Shown here piece by piece: positions 30,082-38,205 of a stretch of DNA of 64,000 bases. Position 1 is the stretch's first letter. Each line of letters begins with the position of its first letter. The notes beneath the pieces were generated by a model. The model did not search any database, was not told the origin of the DNA, and saw only the letters and a program-made list of their open reading frames with translations. The stretch comes from Pseudomonas oryzagri. GTDB taxonomy: Bacteria; Pseudomonadota; Gammaproteobacteria; Pseudomonadales; Pseudomonadaceae. The position numbers were made by a program, and so were the translations under genes. The stretch spans positions 1-64,000 of the forward strand of contig NZ_JAJHPU010000002.1 in NCBI RefSeq assembly GCF_020831405.1. The letters run 5' to 3'.

Positions 30082-30945
30082 TCAGTGGCCGAGGAAGTCG
30101 AGCACCATGCGGTTGAACTTGTCGGCGTGCTCCCACTGCGCCCAGTGGCCGCAGGCGTTGAACACGTGCAGCTCCGAGTTGGCGATGCCGGCGAGCAGGC
30201 GCAGGCCGCTGTCCATCGGCACGAAGCGGTCGTTACGGCCCCAGACGATCAGGGTCTGCGCCTTGATCTCGGAAAGGCGCGGGCCGAAGTCGGGGAACTG
30301 CTTCGGGTTGGCCTCGAGGCTCTTGACGAAGTTTTCCAGGTGGTCGCGACGACCCAGCATGTTGTCCAGGCGCGCCTGGAACAGCTCCTCGGTGAGGTCG
30401 CTGGTGTCGTAGACGAAGATGTTCATCATCTTCTTCAGGTTGTCGATGGTCGGCTCGCGGTACAGGCCCTGCAGCAGTTTGATGCCTTCGGTGGGCATCG
30501 GCACGAACGGGCTGGCGCCGCCGGTGCCGCCGCCCATCAGGATCAGCTTGCCGACGCGTTGCGGGTTGCTCAGGGCGAACGCCACCGCGCTGTGGCCGCC
30601 CATCGAGTTGCCGATCAGGTGCGCGCGGTCGATGTCCAGGGCGTCGAGCAGGCCCTTGAGTACGCGGGCGTTGAGGTCGGAGCGCGAGCCGGTGCAGACG
30701 ATGGAGTCGCTCTTGCTCCAGCCCGGGCAGTCCATGAGGATCACCCGGTAGCCGGCGTTCACCAAGGGCTCGACGTTGCGGTTGAAGTTGGCCCAGCCGC
30801 TGGCGCCGGGACCGGAGCCGTGCAGCATGACCACGGTTTCGGAGCCTTCGCCGCAGTCGTTGTAGTGGATGTTCAGATCCAGTTCGCCGTCCTGGATGCG
30901 GACGAACTGGCTGGTGGACGCTTCGGTCAGTGCTTGTGCAGTCAT
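30082..30945 (-). CDS. mhpC: 2-hydroxy-6-oxonona-2,4-dienedioate hydrolase
   Basis: A 287-residue alpha/beta hydrolase cleaving the ring-fission product into 2-hydroxypentadienoate and succinate (or fumarate). The oxyanion block is [12 protein letters not shown], the nucleophilic Ser is in [11 protein letters not shown], the Asp is in GRNDRFVP and the His is in [10 protein letters not shown]. Length is almost that of E. coli MhpC (288). Last gene of the mhpB operon, 17 bases after the flavin reductase gene. Confidence 0.95.
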   Translation of the reverse strand: MTAQALTEASTSQFVRIQDGELDLNIHYNDCGEGSETVVMLHGSGPGASGWANFNRNVEPLVNAGYRVILMDCPGWSKSDSIVCTGSRSDLNARVLKGLLDALDIDRAHLIGNSMGGHSAVAFALSNPQRVGKLILMGGGTGGASPFVPMPTEGIKLLQGLYREPTIDNLKKMMNIFVYDTSDLTEELFQARLDNMLGRRDHLENFVKSLEANPKQFPDFGPRLSEIKAQTLIVWGRNDRFVPMDSGLRLLAGIANSELHVFNACGHWAQWEHADKFNRMVLDFLGH

Positions 30946-30962
30946 GAACGTGTCTCTCGAAT

Positions 30963-31520
30963 TCAGGCCTGGGGGGCGAGGCGGCGGAAGGCGCCGTTGA
31001 GGTAGAGGAGCGGCTCGCCGCCCTGCTGGCCGCGGGTGGCCAGGACCTCGCAGAGGAAGGCGTGGTGGGTGCTCTCGTCGAACACCTTGACCACCCGGCA
31101 ATCGAAGTTGGCCAGGGCGCCGTCGAGCACCGGCACGCCGCTGGCCAGATCGCGCCACTGGCCATGCTGGAAGCGCGCCTCGCCGTGCACACCCTCGACC
31201 ATCCCGGCGAACACCCTGGCCTCGTGTTCCTGGTCGGCGGCCAGCACGTTCACGCACAGCGCGCCGTTGCCCAGGATCGCCTCGCTGGCGGCGACCTTCT
31301 TGTTGACGAACACCACCAGGCGCGGCGGCTCGGCGGTCACCGAGCAGACCGCGGTGGCGGTCAGGCCGAGGTGGGTCTCGCCGTCGCGGGCGGTGATGAT
31401 GGTCACCGCGGCGGCCAGGTTGCGCATGCCGCCACGGTGGTCGTCGGCGCCCACCAGCGGCAGGCCGGCCAGTTCGGCGTTGGGCATCCAGTCCAGCAGT
31501 TGGTTGATTTCTTTGCTCAC
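30963..31520 (-). CDS. Flavin reductase component of a two-component monooxygenase
   Basis: A 185-residue protein of the HpaC/FRP-like flavin reductase family (split-barrel FMN-binding fold). The core includes [28 protein letters not shown] and [19 protein letters not shown] at 31520 is the likely start; the nearby ATG at 31530 runs into a stop in a different frame, and longer in-frame extensions cross the palindromic element. It would supply reduced FMN or FAD to the oxygenase encoded upstream. HsaB, HpaC and similar reductases are the closest functional analogues. Confidence 0.88.
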   Translation of the reverse strand: MSKEINQLLDWMPNAELAGLPLVGADDHRGGMRNLAAAVTIITARDGETHLGLTATAVCSVTAEPPRLVVFVNKKVAASEAILGNGALCVNVLAADQEHEARVFAGMVEGVHGEARFQHGQWRDLASGVPVLDGALANFDCRVVKVFDESTHHAFLCEVLATRGQQGGEPLLYLNGAFRRLAPQA

Positions 31521-31582
31521 GGCTTCATCTCTCACGCAGCAGGCAGATGGGGACGGGCGGGCTTCCGAGCCAGACCAATCCG

Positions 31583-31642
31583 CTGTAGGGGCGAATTCAA
31601 TCGCCAACTCCCCCGTCGAGGCGAATGAATTCGCCCCTACAG
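31583..31642. repeat. Palindromic element with GTAGGGGCGAATTCA arms
   Basis: CTGTAGGGGCGAATTCA at 31583-31599 and its exact inverted copy at 31626-31642 enclose a 26-base loop. This is a typical pseudomonad REP-like hairpin, lying between oxygenase and reductase genes of the same operon. It differs in arm sequence from the GTAGGGTGG family. Confidence 0.75.
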
Positions 31643-31676
31643 GCCGGGAGGTCGGCTTCATGCGACTGCCTGTCCC

Positions 31677-32873
31677 TCAGGCTTTGACGCCGAACGGGTT
31701 GGCCGCCGGCAGCGGGTTGCCGAGCAGCTGGCCGCCGAGCAGGTCGCCGATGTTGTCCTGGTTCTGGGTGATGTGGTTGGCGCCGACCAGGATGTCGCGC
31801 ATCTGCCGCTGCATCGGGCTGCTCAGCCAGACGCCGCGGGTGGCGGTCTTCTTGAAGATCATGTGCGCGGCGTCGAAGCACTCGCCGCCGGTGAACTGGT
31901 TGGTGGCGAAGTGGCGCACGCGCACGTCCAGCGGCACCAGCTCGCCGCGCGAGGCGTAGGCGAAGGCCTCCTCGGTGTTGTGCAGCACGCGGGCCTCGCA
32001 GGCGAGGATCTTGGCGTAGGCTTCGCCCAGACGGCCCTTGATGAACGGGTCGTTGACCGCGGCGCCGACCGCCTGGTTGAGGTTCTGCCGCGGCACCATG
32101 TGGTCGATGTACAGATCGACCATGCCGCGCGCCATGCCGATGATCACCGAGGACACGGCGGCGTAGAACACGTAGAAGAACGGCATCTTGTAGAGGTTCT
32201 CGACCTGGCCGTGGGATTCGTCGTCGTAGGCGGCGATCACGTGGCTGCGGTACTCGGGGACGAAGACTTCCTTGACCAGCAGCTTCTTGCTGCCGGTGCC
32301 GGCCAGGCCGACCACGTGCCAGTCGTCGACGATCTCGACGTCGCTGCGCTGCACCCAGAACGAGCGGAATTCTATCTCGCCCTTGTCGTTGGCCACCCGG
32401 CCGCCGAGGAAGGCGCCGCCGGCGGCGTGGTCGCAGCCGCTGGAGGTCAGCCATTCGCCGTTGAGCACATAGCCGCCCTCGGTGCGCTTGACGGTGCCGA
32501 ACGGTGCGTAGGAGGAGGACACCAGGCGGGTGTTGTCGTCGCCCCACAGCTCGTCGCCGCAGCGCGGATCGAGCAGGCCGACCTCGAAGGGATGCACGCC
32601 CAGCACCATCACGTTCCAGGCGCTGGACGGGCAGCCGCGGGCCAGCTCCATCAGCACCTTGTTGAGCACGTTGGGGCTCATCTGGTAGCCGCCCCAGCGC
32701 TTGGGCTGGAGGATCTTGAAGAAGCCGGCTTCCTGGAAATCGGCGATGGTTTCCTTCGGCACCATGCGCGCCTTCTCGCAGGCCTCGGCGCGCTCGCGCA
32801 GGCGCGGGATCAGCGCCTGCGCACGGGCGACGATTTCGGCTTCGCTGGGGATCTGGGTTTCGATGTGGCTCAT
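31677..32873 (-). CDS. Flavin-dependent aromatic hydroxylase, oxygenase component (acyl-CoA dehydrogenase fold)
   Basis: A 398-residue class D flavin monooxygenase oxygenase, in the group of HsaA and the p-hydroxyphenylacetate hydroxylase C2 component. Family blocks include FFKILQPKRWGGYQ, ARGCPSSAWNVMVLG, GEWLTSSGCDHA and GLAGTGSKKLLVKEVFVP. Such enzymes use reduced flavin from a partner reductase, encoded next. Placed directly after the ring-cleavage dioxygenase gene, it most likely ortho-hydroxylates 3-hydroxyphenylpropionate to the 2,3-diol, the step done by the unrelated single-component MhpA in E. coli. Substrate is inferred from context. A steroid-type role (HsaA) is less likely because the dioxygenase is MhpB-like. 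Confidence 0.85.
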   Translation of the reverse strand: MSHIETQIPSEAEIVARAQALIPRLRERAEACEKARMVPKETIADFQEAGFFKILQPKRWGGYQMSPNVLNKVLMELARGCPSSAWNVMVLGVHPFEVGLLDPRCGDELWGDDNTRLVSSSYAPFGTVKRTEGGYVLNGEWLTSSGCDHAAGGAFLGGRVANDKGEIEFRSFWVQRSDVEIVDDWHVVGLAGTGSKKLLVKEVFVPEYRSHVIAAYDDESHGQVENLYKMPFFYVFYAAVSSVIIGMARGMVDLYIDHMVPRQNLNQAVGAAVNDPFIKGRLGEAYAKILACEARVLHNTEEAFAYASRGELVPLDVRVRHFATNQFTGGECFDAAHMIFKKTATRGVWLSSPMQRQMRDILVGANHITQNQDNIGDLLGGQLLGNPLPAANPFGVKA

Positions 32874-32951
32874 GTCTCTGACCTCTTTCGCGCCGCGGCA
32901 CGCGCTGCGGCTGACGCACTCTTGTTGTGGATGGCGCTGGCCCCGGCGGGC

Positions 32952-33890
32952 TCAGGCCTGCTCGGCGCTCACCACGCCATACCCGGCAATCCATTCGTTG
33001 ATCGCCCGGTAGTAGTCCAGGCGGGCGGTATAGGCACCGGTGGCGGCCAGTGCGGCGAAGGCGGCGACCCAGGTACGCACCTCATGGGCGGAACGGCCGG
33101 CGGCCTTGGAGATCTCCTCGATCCTGAATTCGTCGATCTCGTCGAGACGGCCGCTGAGCAGCAGGTCGACGAAGGCCAGGTCCCAGTCGGCGTTCAGCGG
33201 GGTCTGCTGGGACAATTCGGTGCCGTAGATCTTGCCGGCGGCGATGGTGCGTTCCTGGCGGGCGGCGCGCGCCTCGGGGGTCGGATTGCGCCCGGCGATC
33301 AGGAACTCGGCGATGGCTTCGGGGGCGCTGTCCAGCAGCGGCACCGGCGGCTCGTGGGACAGCCCGCCGGTGCCGAGAATCAGCACGCGCTTGTTCAGCG
33401 TGGCGAGGAAGCGGCCGACCACTTCGCCGAGCATGCGCACCCTGCGATAAGGGGCGAACGGCGGGGCCACCGAATTGACGATGATCGGGATCACCGGATA
33501 GCGGTCGATGGCGCCGGTCATCTCCTCGAGAGTCTGGGTGCAGCCGTGGTCGACCTGCAGGCGGTGCGACAGGGCGATGTCGACGTCGTTGTCGAGGATG
33601 AAGCGGGTCATCTCCATGGCCAGCTCGCGCGGGATCGACAGCGGACCGGCCAGGCTCCGGTAGTCGCCGACACCTTCGGCGGCGGTGGCGATCACGAACG
33701 GCGGCATCAGGTCGTAGAACAGCCCGTTGTAGTGGTCCGGGGCGAAGATCACGATCAGCTCGGGATCGAAGGCCTCGACCTCGGCGCGCAGTTTCGCGGT
33801 CACCGCATCGACTTCGCCGACCACCGCGGCACCCGGGTCGTTGAGACCGCGCAGGGGGGTGTGCGACAGGCATTTCAGTTTGACAGTCAT
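32952..33890 (-). CDS. mhpB: 2,3-dihydroxyphenylpropionate 1,2-dioxygenase
   Basis: A 312-residue type III (LigB-like) extradiol dioxygenase that opens the aromatic ring at a non-heme Fe(II). FAPDHYNGLFYDLMPPF, QVDHGCTQ and LGTGGLSHEPPVPLL are shared with E. coli MhpB (314 residues), including the conserved active-site His residues. The C-terminal blocks HEVRTWVAAFAAL and EWIAGYG also match. First gene of the mhpB - oxygenase - reductase - mhpC operon, under the promoter and operator at 34060-34120. Confidence 0.96.
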   Translation of the reverse strand: MTVKLKCLSHTPLRGLNDPGAAVVGEVDAVTAKLRAEVEAFDPELIVIFAPDHYNGLFYDLMPPFVIATAAEGVGDYRSLAGPLSIPRELAMEMTRFILDNDVDIALSHRLQVDHGCTQTLEEMTGAIDRYPVIPIIVNSVAPPFAPYRRVRMLGEVVGRFLATLNKRVLILGTGGLSHEPPVPLLDSAPEAIAEFLIAGRNPTPEARAARQERTIAAGKIYGTELSQQTPLNADWDLAFVDLLLSGRLDEIDEFRIEEISKAAGRSAHEVRTWVAAFAALAATGAYTARLDYYRAINEWIAGYGVVSAEQA

Positions 33891-34059
33891 GAAACCTCCG
33901 CGGCCCTCGGCGCTGCGCGCCGGCGGGCAAGGCGTGTCGTTTCAGGAGGTTCGCAGCGCTCTGGATGGCGGCCGCCGCACCTGCGGCGTTCGCCCTGCTC
34001 CACTCGCCAACGGGCCTGCTCGCCCCCTGGTTGTTTTTTGTTCAGATCGGACAGGGGCC

Positions 34060-34088
34060 ATTCTAGGGAGGCGCCGGCAGAAGCTGAA
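34060..34088 (-). promoter_or_regulatory. Predicted mhpB operon promoter
   Basis: On the minus strand, TAGAAT (34060-34065) is a good -10 and TTCAGC (34083-34088), 17 bases away, a weak -35, typical of activator-dependent promoters. The 450-base gap between mhpB and mhpR holds this promoter, the operator and the divergent mhpR promoter. Confidence 0.5.
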
Positions 34089-34105
34089 AAACTATCTGCC
34101 CTTGC

Positions 34106-34120
34106 GTGCACTATGTGCAC
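34106..34120. promoter_or_regulatory. MhpR-type operator between mhpB and mhpR
   Basis: GTGCAC-TAT-GTGCAC, two perfect palindromic halves. Its centre is about 59 bases upstream of the predicted mhpB start, close to the activator position reported for E. coli MhpR. It also abuts the predicted -35 of mhpR, which would allow autoregulation. Confidence 0.7.
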
Positions 34121-34149
34121 TTCACTGATTTAAAAGGATTTTTTATCCT
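34121..34149 (+). promoter_or_regulatory. Possible mhpR promoter
   Basis: TTCACT (34121-34126) and TATCCT (34144-34149) have a 17-base spacer, directly beside the operator. Each box matches four of six consensus bases. The AT-rich AAGGATTTTTTA within it also occurs next to the other operator at about 29901. Confidence 0.35.
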
Positions 34150-34203
34150 GTAGCGGGACGATTCGACGCGCGTGGCGAATCGCCGGAAGGAGCGGAGAGA
34201 CGC

Positions 34204-34344
34204 ATGACCATGCGGTTTTGCCGGTTTTTCCGTCTCCGTCGCGACGGCGCCGGCGAGGAGGTCGCGGCCGGGGGCGATATGGGCGTGCACGGCCATGGCG
34301 TGTTTGAATATCCGCAGCAGACCTGCCCTGGTAGCGAGCGATGA
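34204..34344 (+). CDS. Small leader ORF overlapping mhpR start
   Basis: A 46-codon frame from ATG 34204 that ends with its TGA inside the mhpR ATG (ATGA overlap). An AAGGAGCGGAGAG stretch lies upstream at a workable distance, whereas mhpR itself has a weak ribosome-binding site. The peptide (MTMRFCRFFRLRRDG..., ending CPGSER) shows no known motif. It could be a coupling leader peptide for mhpR or a chance frame in GC-rich DNA. Confidence 0.25.
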   Translation: MTMRFCRFFRLRRDGAGEEVAAGGDMGVHGHGVFEYPQQTCPGSER

Positions 34345-35153
34345 CCACCAGCGAAACCGAATACAAGACCGTGCGCGGCCTGACCCGTGGCCTGCAGATC
34401 CTCAACGCCCTCAACCGGGTGGACGGCGGCGCCAGCCCGGCCCGGCTGGCCGAGTTGACCGGCCTGCACCGCACCACGGTGCGCCGCCTGCTGGAAACCC
34501 TGCAGGACGAGGGGTACGTGCGGCGCAGCGAATCGGACGACAGTTTTCGCCTCAGCCTGAAGGTGCGCGAGCTGAGCGAGGGCTTTCGCGACGAGCAGTG
34601 GATTTCCGAACTGGGTGCGCCGCTGCTCGCCGAGCTGCTGCAGGAGGTGCACTGGCCGACCGACCTGTGCACCCTGGACGTCGACGCCATGGTGGTGCGC
34701 GAGACCACCCACCGTTTCAGCCGCCTGTCGTTCCACCGCTCGATGGTCGGCCGCCGCCTGCCGATGCTGATCACCGCCACCGGCCTGGCCTACCTGGCGT
34801 TCTGCCCGGACGCCGAGCGCGAGCGCATTGTCGAGCTGCTGGCCAAGCGCGACGACGAGGAGAGCCGCCTGGCGCGCAACCCGGTGGCGCTGGACAACCT
34901 GCTGCGCCGGACCCGCCGCCTGGGTTACGGCGAGAACTACGGCACCTGGAACACCGAGGAGCGCATCGCCTCCATCGCCGTGCCGATCCGTGGCGAAAGC
35001 CGCGTGTACGGCTGCATCAACCTGGTCTACGTGCTCAAGGCGATGACCATCGAACAGGCCGCCCAGCGCTACCTGCCGGCGCTGCAGCGCTTCGCCGCGA
35101 TCGTCGAACAGGGCATCCGCGAACGCGAGCAGGCGGGGCCCGTGCTGTCGTGA
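34341..35153 (+). CDS. mhpR: IclR-family activator of the mhp genes
   Basis: A 270-residue IclR-type regulator. The N-terminal winged helix-turn-helix is at about residues 25-70 (SPARLAELTGLHRTTVRRLL), followed by an effector-binding domain with LGYGENYGTW and RIASIAVPIRGESRVYGCINLVY. It is divergent from mhpB, exactly as in E. coli. Family members of this branch activate aromatic catabolic operons when bound to the hydroxyphenylpropionate-type inducer. The two GTGCAC-type operators near -60 of both mhp promoters are its likely targets. ATG 34341 is retained for the conserved N-terminus. Confidence 0.9.
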   Translation: MTTSETEYKTVRGLTRGLQILNALNRVDGGASPARLAELTGLHRTTVRRLLETLQDEGYVRRSESDDSFRLSLKVRELSEGFRDEQWISELGAPLLAELLQEVHWPTDLCTLDVDAMVVRETTHRFSRLSFHRSMVGRRLPMLITATGLAYLAFCPDAERERIVELLAKRDDEESRLARNPVALDNLLRRTRRLGYGENYGTWNTEERIASIAVPIRGESRVYGCINLVYVLKAMTIEQAAQRYLPALQRFAAIVEQGIREREQAGPVLS

Positions 35154-35174
35154 TCCCGCTGTCCCTGCGCGAGG

Positions 35175-35342
35175 GGTAGGGGAAAACCGTGCAGCGTTGG
35201 CCAGCGGAGGCAGATGGAAGGCCGGAGGCAGAAGCACGGTAGAAGATCGCTGCGCGAGTCTTCTACCCTACAGCGCTATCGCGATCATCAGCGCCATGCC
35301 CGAGGCGTAGGGTGGACAACCGCGCAGCGTTGTCCACCGTAG
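35175..35342. repeat. Two REP-like elements between mhpR and the metE fragment
   Basis: The first, about 35175-35271, is bounded by GTAGGGGAAAAC and TTCTACCCTAC. The second, 35307-35342, is a compact hairpin with stem GGTGGACAAC / GTTGTCCACC and GTAG-type ends. They belong to the GTAGGGTGG family seen elsewhere in the window and lie exactly where metE loses its 3' half. Confidence 0.6.
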
Positions 35343-35354
35343 TCGGGCAGCGGC

Positions 35355-36464
35355 TTACGCCGCTTCGACCTGCGTCTGGTCGAGGGCCCGGGCGAGCCGC
35401 GCTACTTCCTGACACGTGCGCACGGCGCAGGCGGGTCCGTCTTGCGGCGCAGCTTCCGGCTGATCCGCGTCTTCCAGCGAGCCAGGCCGCACGCCCGACG
35501 GCGAGATCCACAGCCGCTCGCCGACGCGCTCCTGCGCCTGATGCAATACCGCCAGGACCTGCGCCCGCTCGCCGCGCGAAACCTCGCGGCCGTCGACCAC
35601 GCCCAAGGAAAGCACCTTGTAGGCCGGCAGGCGATCGAGGATCGCCGGGAGCTGCTCGGGCGCGCCCACCAGATCGACGTGCAGACCGGCCACCGGCAGG
35701 TTGGCGGCCAGGCCCAGATTGTCCTTCGTGCCGGCGAAGCGGGTGGCCAGCAGCTTCTGCGGCTTGGGCGCTTGCAGCAGGTTGTAGGCGCGCTCGAAGG
35801 CGGTGCGCCAGGCCTGCGGCAGCTCGAGGCCGAGAATCGGCTCGTCGATCTGCACCCATTCCACGCCGAGGCCGGCCAGACGGCCGAGCACCTCGCCGTA
35901 TATAGGCAGCAGACGTTCGAGCAGTTCCAGTTTGTCGAAGTCCTCGCGGGCCGCGCCGCGCACCTTGCCCAGCCACAGGTAGGTGAGCGGGCCGATCAGC
36001 ACCGGCTTGATCGCATGGCCGAGCGCCAGCGCCTCCTCCACCTCCTCGAACAGCTGCTCCCAGCTGAGGCGGAACTTCTGGTCGACGGTGAATTCGGGGG
36101 CCCGATAGTACTCGTGACTGGCGAACCACAGGCCCAGCGCCTGGCTGCCCGCACTGTCGCTGCAGCCGCCGCGGGCCATGGCGAACTGACTGGCGAGGCT
36201 GACGCGGCCAGCGGCGTCGCGGCAATGCTCGGGCACCACGCCAAACAGCAGCGAGTGGTTGAGCAGCGGGTCGTGCCAGGCGAAGTCGCCGACCGGCAGC
36301 AGATCGAGACCGGCGTCTTTCTGTGCCTGCCAGTGCGCGGCGCGCAGCTCGCGGCCGACCGCGCGCAGCCCGGCCTCGTCCAGGGCGCCCTGCCGGTAGG
36401 CGTCGCGAGCCTGCGTCAGCTCGCGGCCTGCGTGCGGAAAGCCGGGGTTGTGCGCCAGTGCCAT
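35355..36464 (-). pseudogene. metE: Cobalamin-independent methionine synthase, truncated after the N-terminal domain
   Basis: 369 codons, compared with about 760 for complete MetE. Residues 1 to about 323 align with the N-terminal domain: VGRELRAAHWQAQKDAGLD, LLPVGDFAWHD, LALGHAIKPVLIGPLTYLW, GVEWVQIDEPILGLELPQ and a region ending ERLWISPS. In full-length MetE this is followed by CSLLHSP and a second barrel holding the zinc ligands and catalytic residues. Here an unrelated Pro/Ala/Glu-rich tail and a stop follow. The C-terminal domain is not found downstream. Methyl transfer is therefore not possible from this product. The promoter side is intact (AGAGGAG site, divergent metR). A stand-alone N-domain role cannot be excluded but is unlikely. 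Confidence 0.75.
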
Positions 36465-36515
36465 TGATCTGTCTCCTCTGGTGGATGGCCGTTATTGTCG
36501 ACAGCCGACGCCACG

Positions 36516-36562
36516 TGAGACAAACTCAATCTATTCGTGATGATCTACAGATTTATTCACGA
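36516..36562. promoter_or_regulatory. MetR-site candidates between metE and metR
   Basis: TGAG-ACAAA-CTCA at 36516-36528 fits the spacing of the MetR consensus TGAA-N5-TTCA with one change per half. A second inverted repeat, TCGTGA-N16-TCACGA (36535-36562), lies beside it. The rest of the 351-base gap is a REP-like element. Confidence 0.45.
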
Positions 36563-36583
36563 TCACGCTGCGCCTCGCCTGCC

Positions 36584-36680
36584 GTAGGGTGGAAAACGAC
36601 CGCAGGTCTTTCCACCTTGGCGCGGATGCCGGTGGAAAATCGCTGGCGCGAGTTTTCCACGGGGTGGCCATCCACCCTGC
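36584..36680. repeat. REP-like double-hairpin element near metR
   Basis: Begins GTAGGGTGGAAAAC, contains TTTCCACC, GGTGGAAAA and TTTTCCACGG arms, and ends CCATCCACCCTGC. The order of arms is the same as in the element at 58117-58208. Degenerate continuation reaches about 36735. Confidence 0.65.
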
Positions 36681-36815
36681 GAGACGGGCGGCGAATCGCC
36701 TGCGCGAACTTTCCGGGGGACCAGCCCCCTACCGATCCGGCTGCAGGAGCTCCATCCGGCAATGGCCCGCACGCCTCACCGGCCAACGGGCTCCTACGGC
36801 ACCACCGAGGTCACC

Positions 36816-37736
36816 ATGCTCGAACTGCGTCACCTGAAGACCCTGCACGCCCTGCGCGAATCCGACAGCCTGGTGGAGGCCGCCGAGCGCCTGCACCTCA
36901 CCCAGTCCGCCCTCTCCCACCAGTTCAAGGAGCTGGAGGAGCGCCTCGGCCTGCCGCTGTTCGTGCGCAAGACCAAGCCGGTGCGCTTCACCAGCGCCGG
37001 CCTGCGCCTGCTGCAGCTGGCCGACGTGGTGCTGCCGCAGCTGCGCGGCGCCGAGCGCGACCTGGCGCGGCTGGCCGGGGGGACCGCCGGGCGCCTGCAC
37101 ATGGCCATCGAGTGCCACAGCTGCTTCCAGTGGCTGATGCCGACCATCGACCAGTTCCGCGACGCCTGGCCGGAGGTGGAGCTCGACCTCGCCTCGGGCT
37201 TCTCCTTCGCTCCGCTGCCGGCGCTGGCGCGCGGCGACCTCGACCTGGTGGTGACCTCCGATCCGGTGGAGCTGGCCGGCATCACCTACGTGCCGCTGTT
37301 CACCTACGAGGCGCAGCTGGCCGTGGCCAATCAGCATGCGCTGGCGAACAAGCCCTGCGTGCTGCCCGAGGACCTGGCCGGCGAGACGCTGATCCACTAC
37401 CCCGTGGAGCGCGACCGCCTGGACATCTTCACCCGCTTCCTCGACCCGGCCGACGTCGAGCCGGCCGGCACCCGCACCGCCGAGCTGACGGTGATGATGC
37501 TGCAGCTGGTGGCCAGCGGCCGCGGGGTCTGCTGCCTGCCCAACTGGGCGCTGCACGAGTACAGCTCGCGCGGCTACGTGACGGCGAAGAAGCTCGGCGA
37601 AAAAGGGCTGTACGCCACGCTCTACGCGGGGATCCGCGCCGATATGCTGGACGCCCCGTTCATGCGCGACTTCCTGCTCACCGCCAAGGACACCTCGTTC
37701 GCCACCCTCGAAGGAGTCAGTGCGGCGCGGGGGTGA
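36816..37736 (+). CDS. metR: LysR-type regulator of methionine genes
   Basis: A 306-residue LysR-family regulator. The N-terminal helix-turn-helix (LVEAAERLHLTQSALSHQFKELE) and the continuing EERLGLPLFVRKTKPVRFT are characteristic of MetR. The homocysteine-responsive effector domain follows (ECHSCFQWLMPTIDQFR, GRGVCCLPNWAL). ATG 36816 gives the canonical MLELRHLKTLHALRES. The divergent arrangement with metE is conserved, although metE is truncated here. MetR also controls other one-carbon genes, so it may still be useful. Confidence 0.93.
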   Translation: MLELRHLKTLHALRESDSLVEAAERLHLTQSALSHQFKELEERLGLPLFVRKTKPVRFTSAGLRLLQLADVVLPQLRGAERDLARLAGGTAGRLHMAIECHSCFQWLMPTIDQFRDAWPEVELDLASGFSFAPLPALARGDLDLVVTSDPVELAGITYVPLFTYEAQLAVANQHALANKPCVLPEDLAGETLIHYPVERDRLDIFTRFLDPADVEPAGTRTAELTVMMLQLVASGRGVCCLPNWALHEYSSRGYVTAKKLGEKGLYATLYAGIRADMLDAPFMRDFLLTAKDTSFATLEGVSAARG

Positions 37737-37762
37737 GACGAGCGCACCACCGTCGCCAGCCG

Positions 37763-37819
37763 CCAGAACAGGGTCAAGGTGTAACGGAAGATCAGGCGGT
37801 TTTCGTCGATGTCGCTGCG
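37763..37819 (-). pseudogene. Remnant of a porin C-terminus
   Basis: On the minus strand this stretch translates as RSDIDENRLIFRYTLTLFW, strikingly like the end of the intact OprD-type porin in this window (DIDETRINIDYTLKLW). An in-frame TAA lies immediately upstream and no barrel sequence continues. P. aeruginosa has a porin gene next to metR, so this may be what is left of it. The rest of the 469-base gap from 37737 to 38205 shows only a small hairpin (GGGAAC-GA-GTTCCC at about 37837) and no gene. Confidence 0.5.
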
Positions 37820-38205
37820 TTAGTGGAACGTGCACCGGGAACGAGTTCCCTCTACAGAAGCGCCTACAGGGAGGTGCGCCGGCGGCGACGGCCAATCCGC
37901 CTACCGAAGGCGATGCCGTCGCTGGAGGGAGGGCCGGCCACGGAGACGACGAAGGCCGGCGCGCGCATGGCGCTGGCGCGTCAAGCACCTCGACGCCAAG
38001 GCAATTCGCAAGCGGTTGATCTTGAGGCTCGAAGCGATATTGCCGGCCCCCGGGCCAAGCCACCTCGCTCGCCTTTGCCATTCGTCGCCCGGTTGGCTCG
38101 TCCGGGCAAACTCCCTGCCGCTCTGTGCCGCGTCTCGCAGGCGACTGCTGGCGAATCCGGCTAAGCTGTTGTCAGCATTCGATAATAATCATGGATAGGT
38201 CCGCC

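Noticed and set aside
24028-35153. mhp cluster as a steroid (hsa) degradation cluster
   Set aside because: The HsaA/HsaB-like oxygenase pair would fit, but the dioxygenase is type III MhpB-like rather than type I HsaC. The IclR regulator and MhpT-type transporter also point to phenylpropionoids.
37720-38198. Open frames between metR and the PBP gene
   Set aside because: Composition is random-like and no family motif is visible apart from the minus-strand porin remnant.
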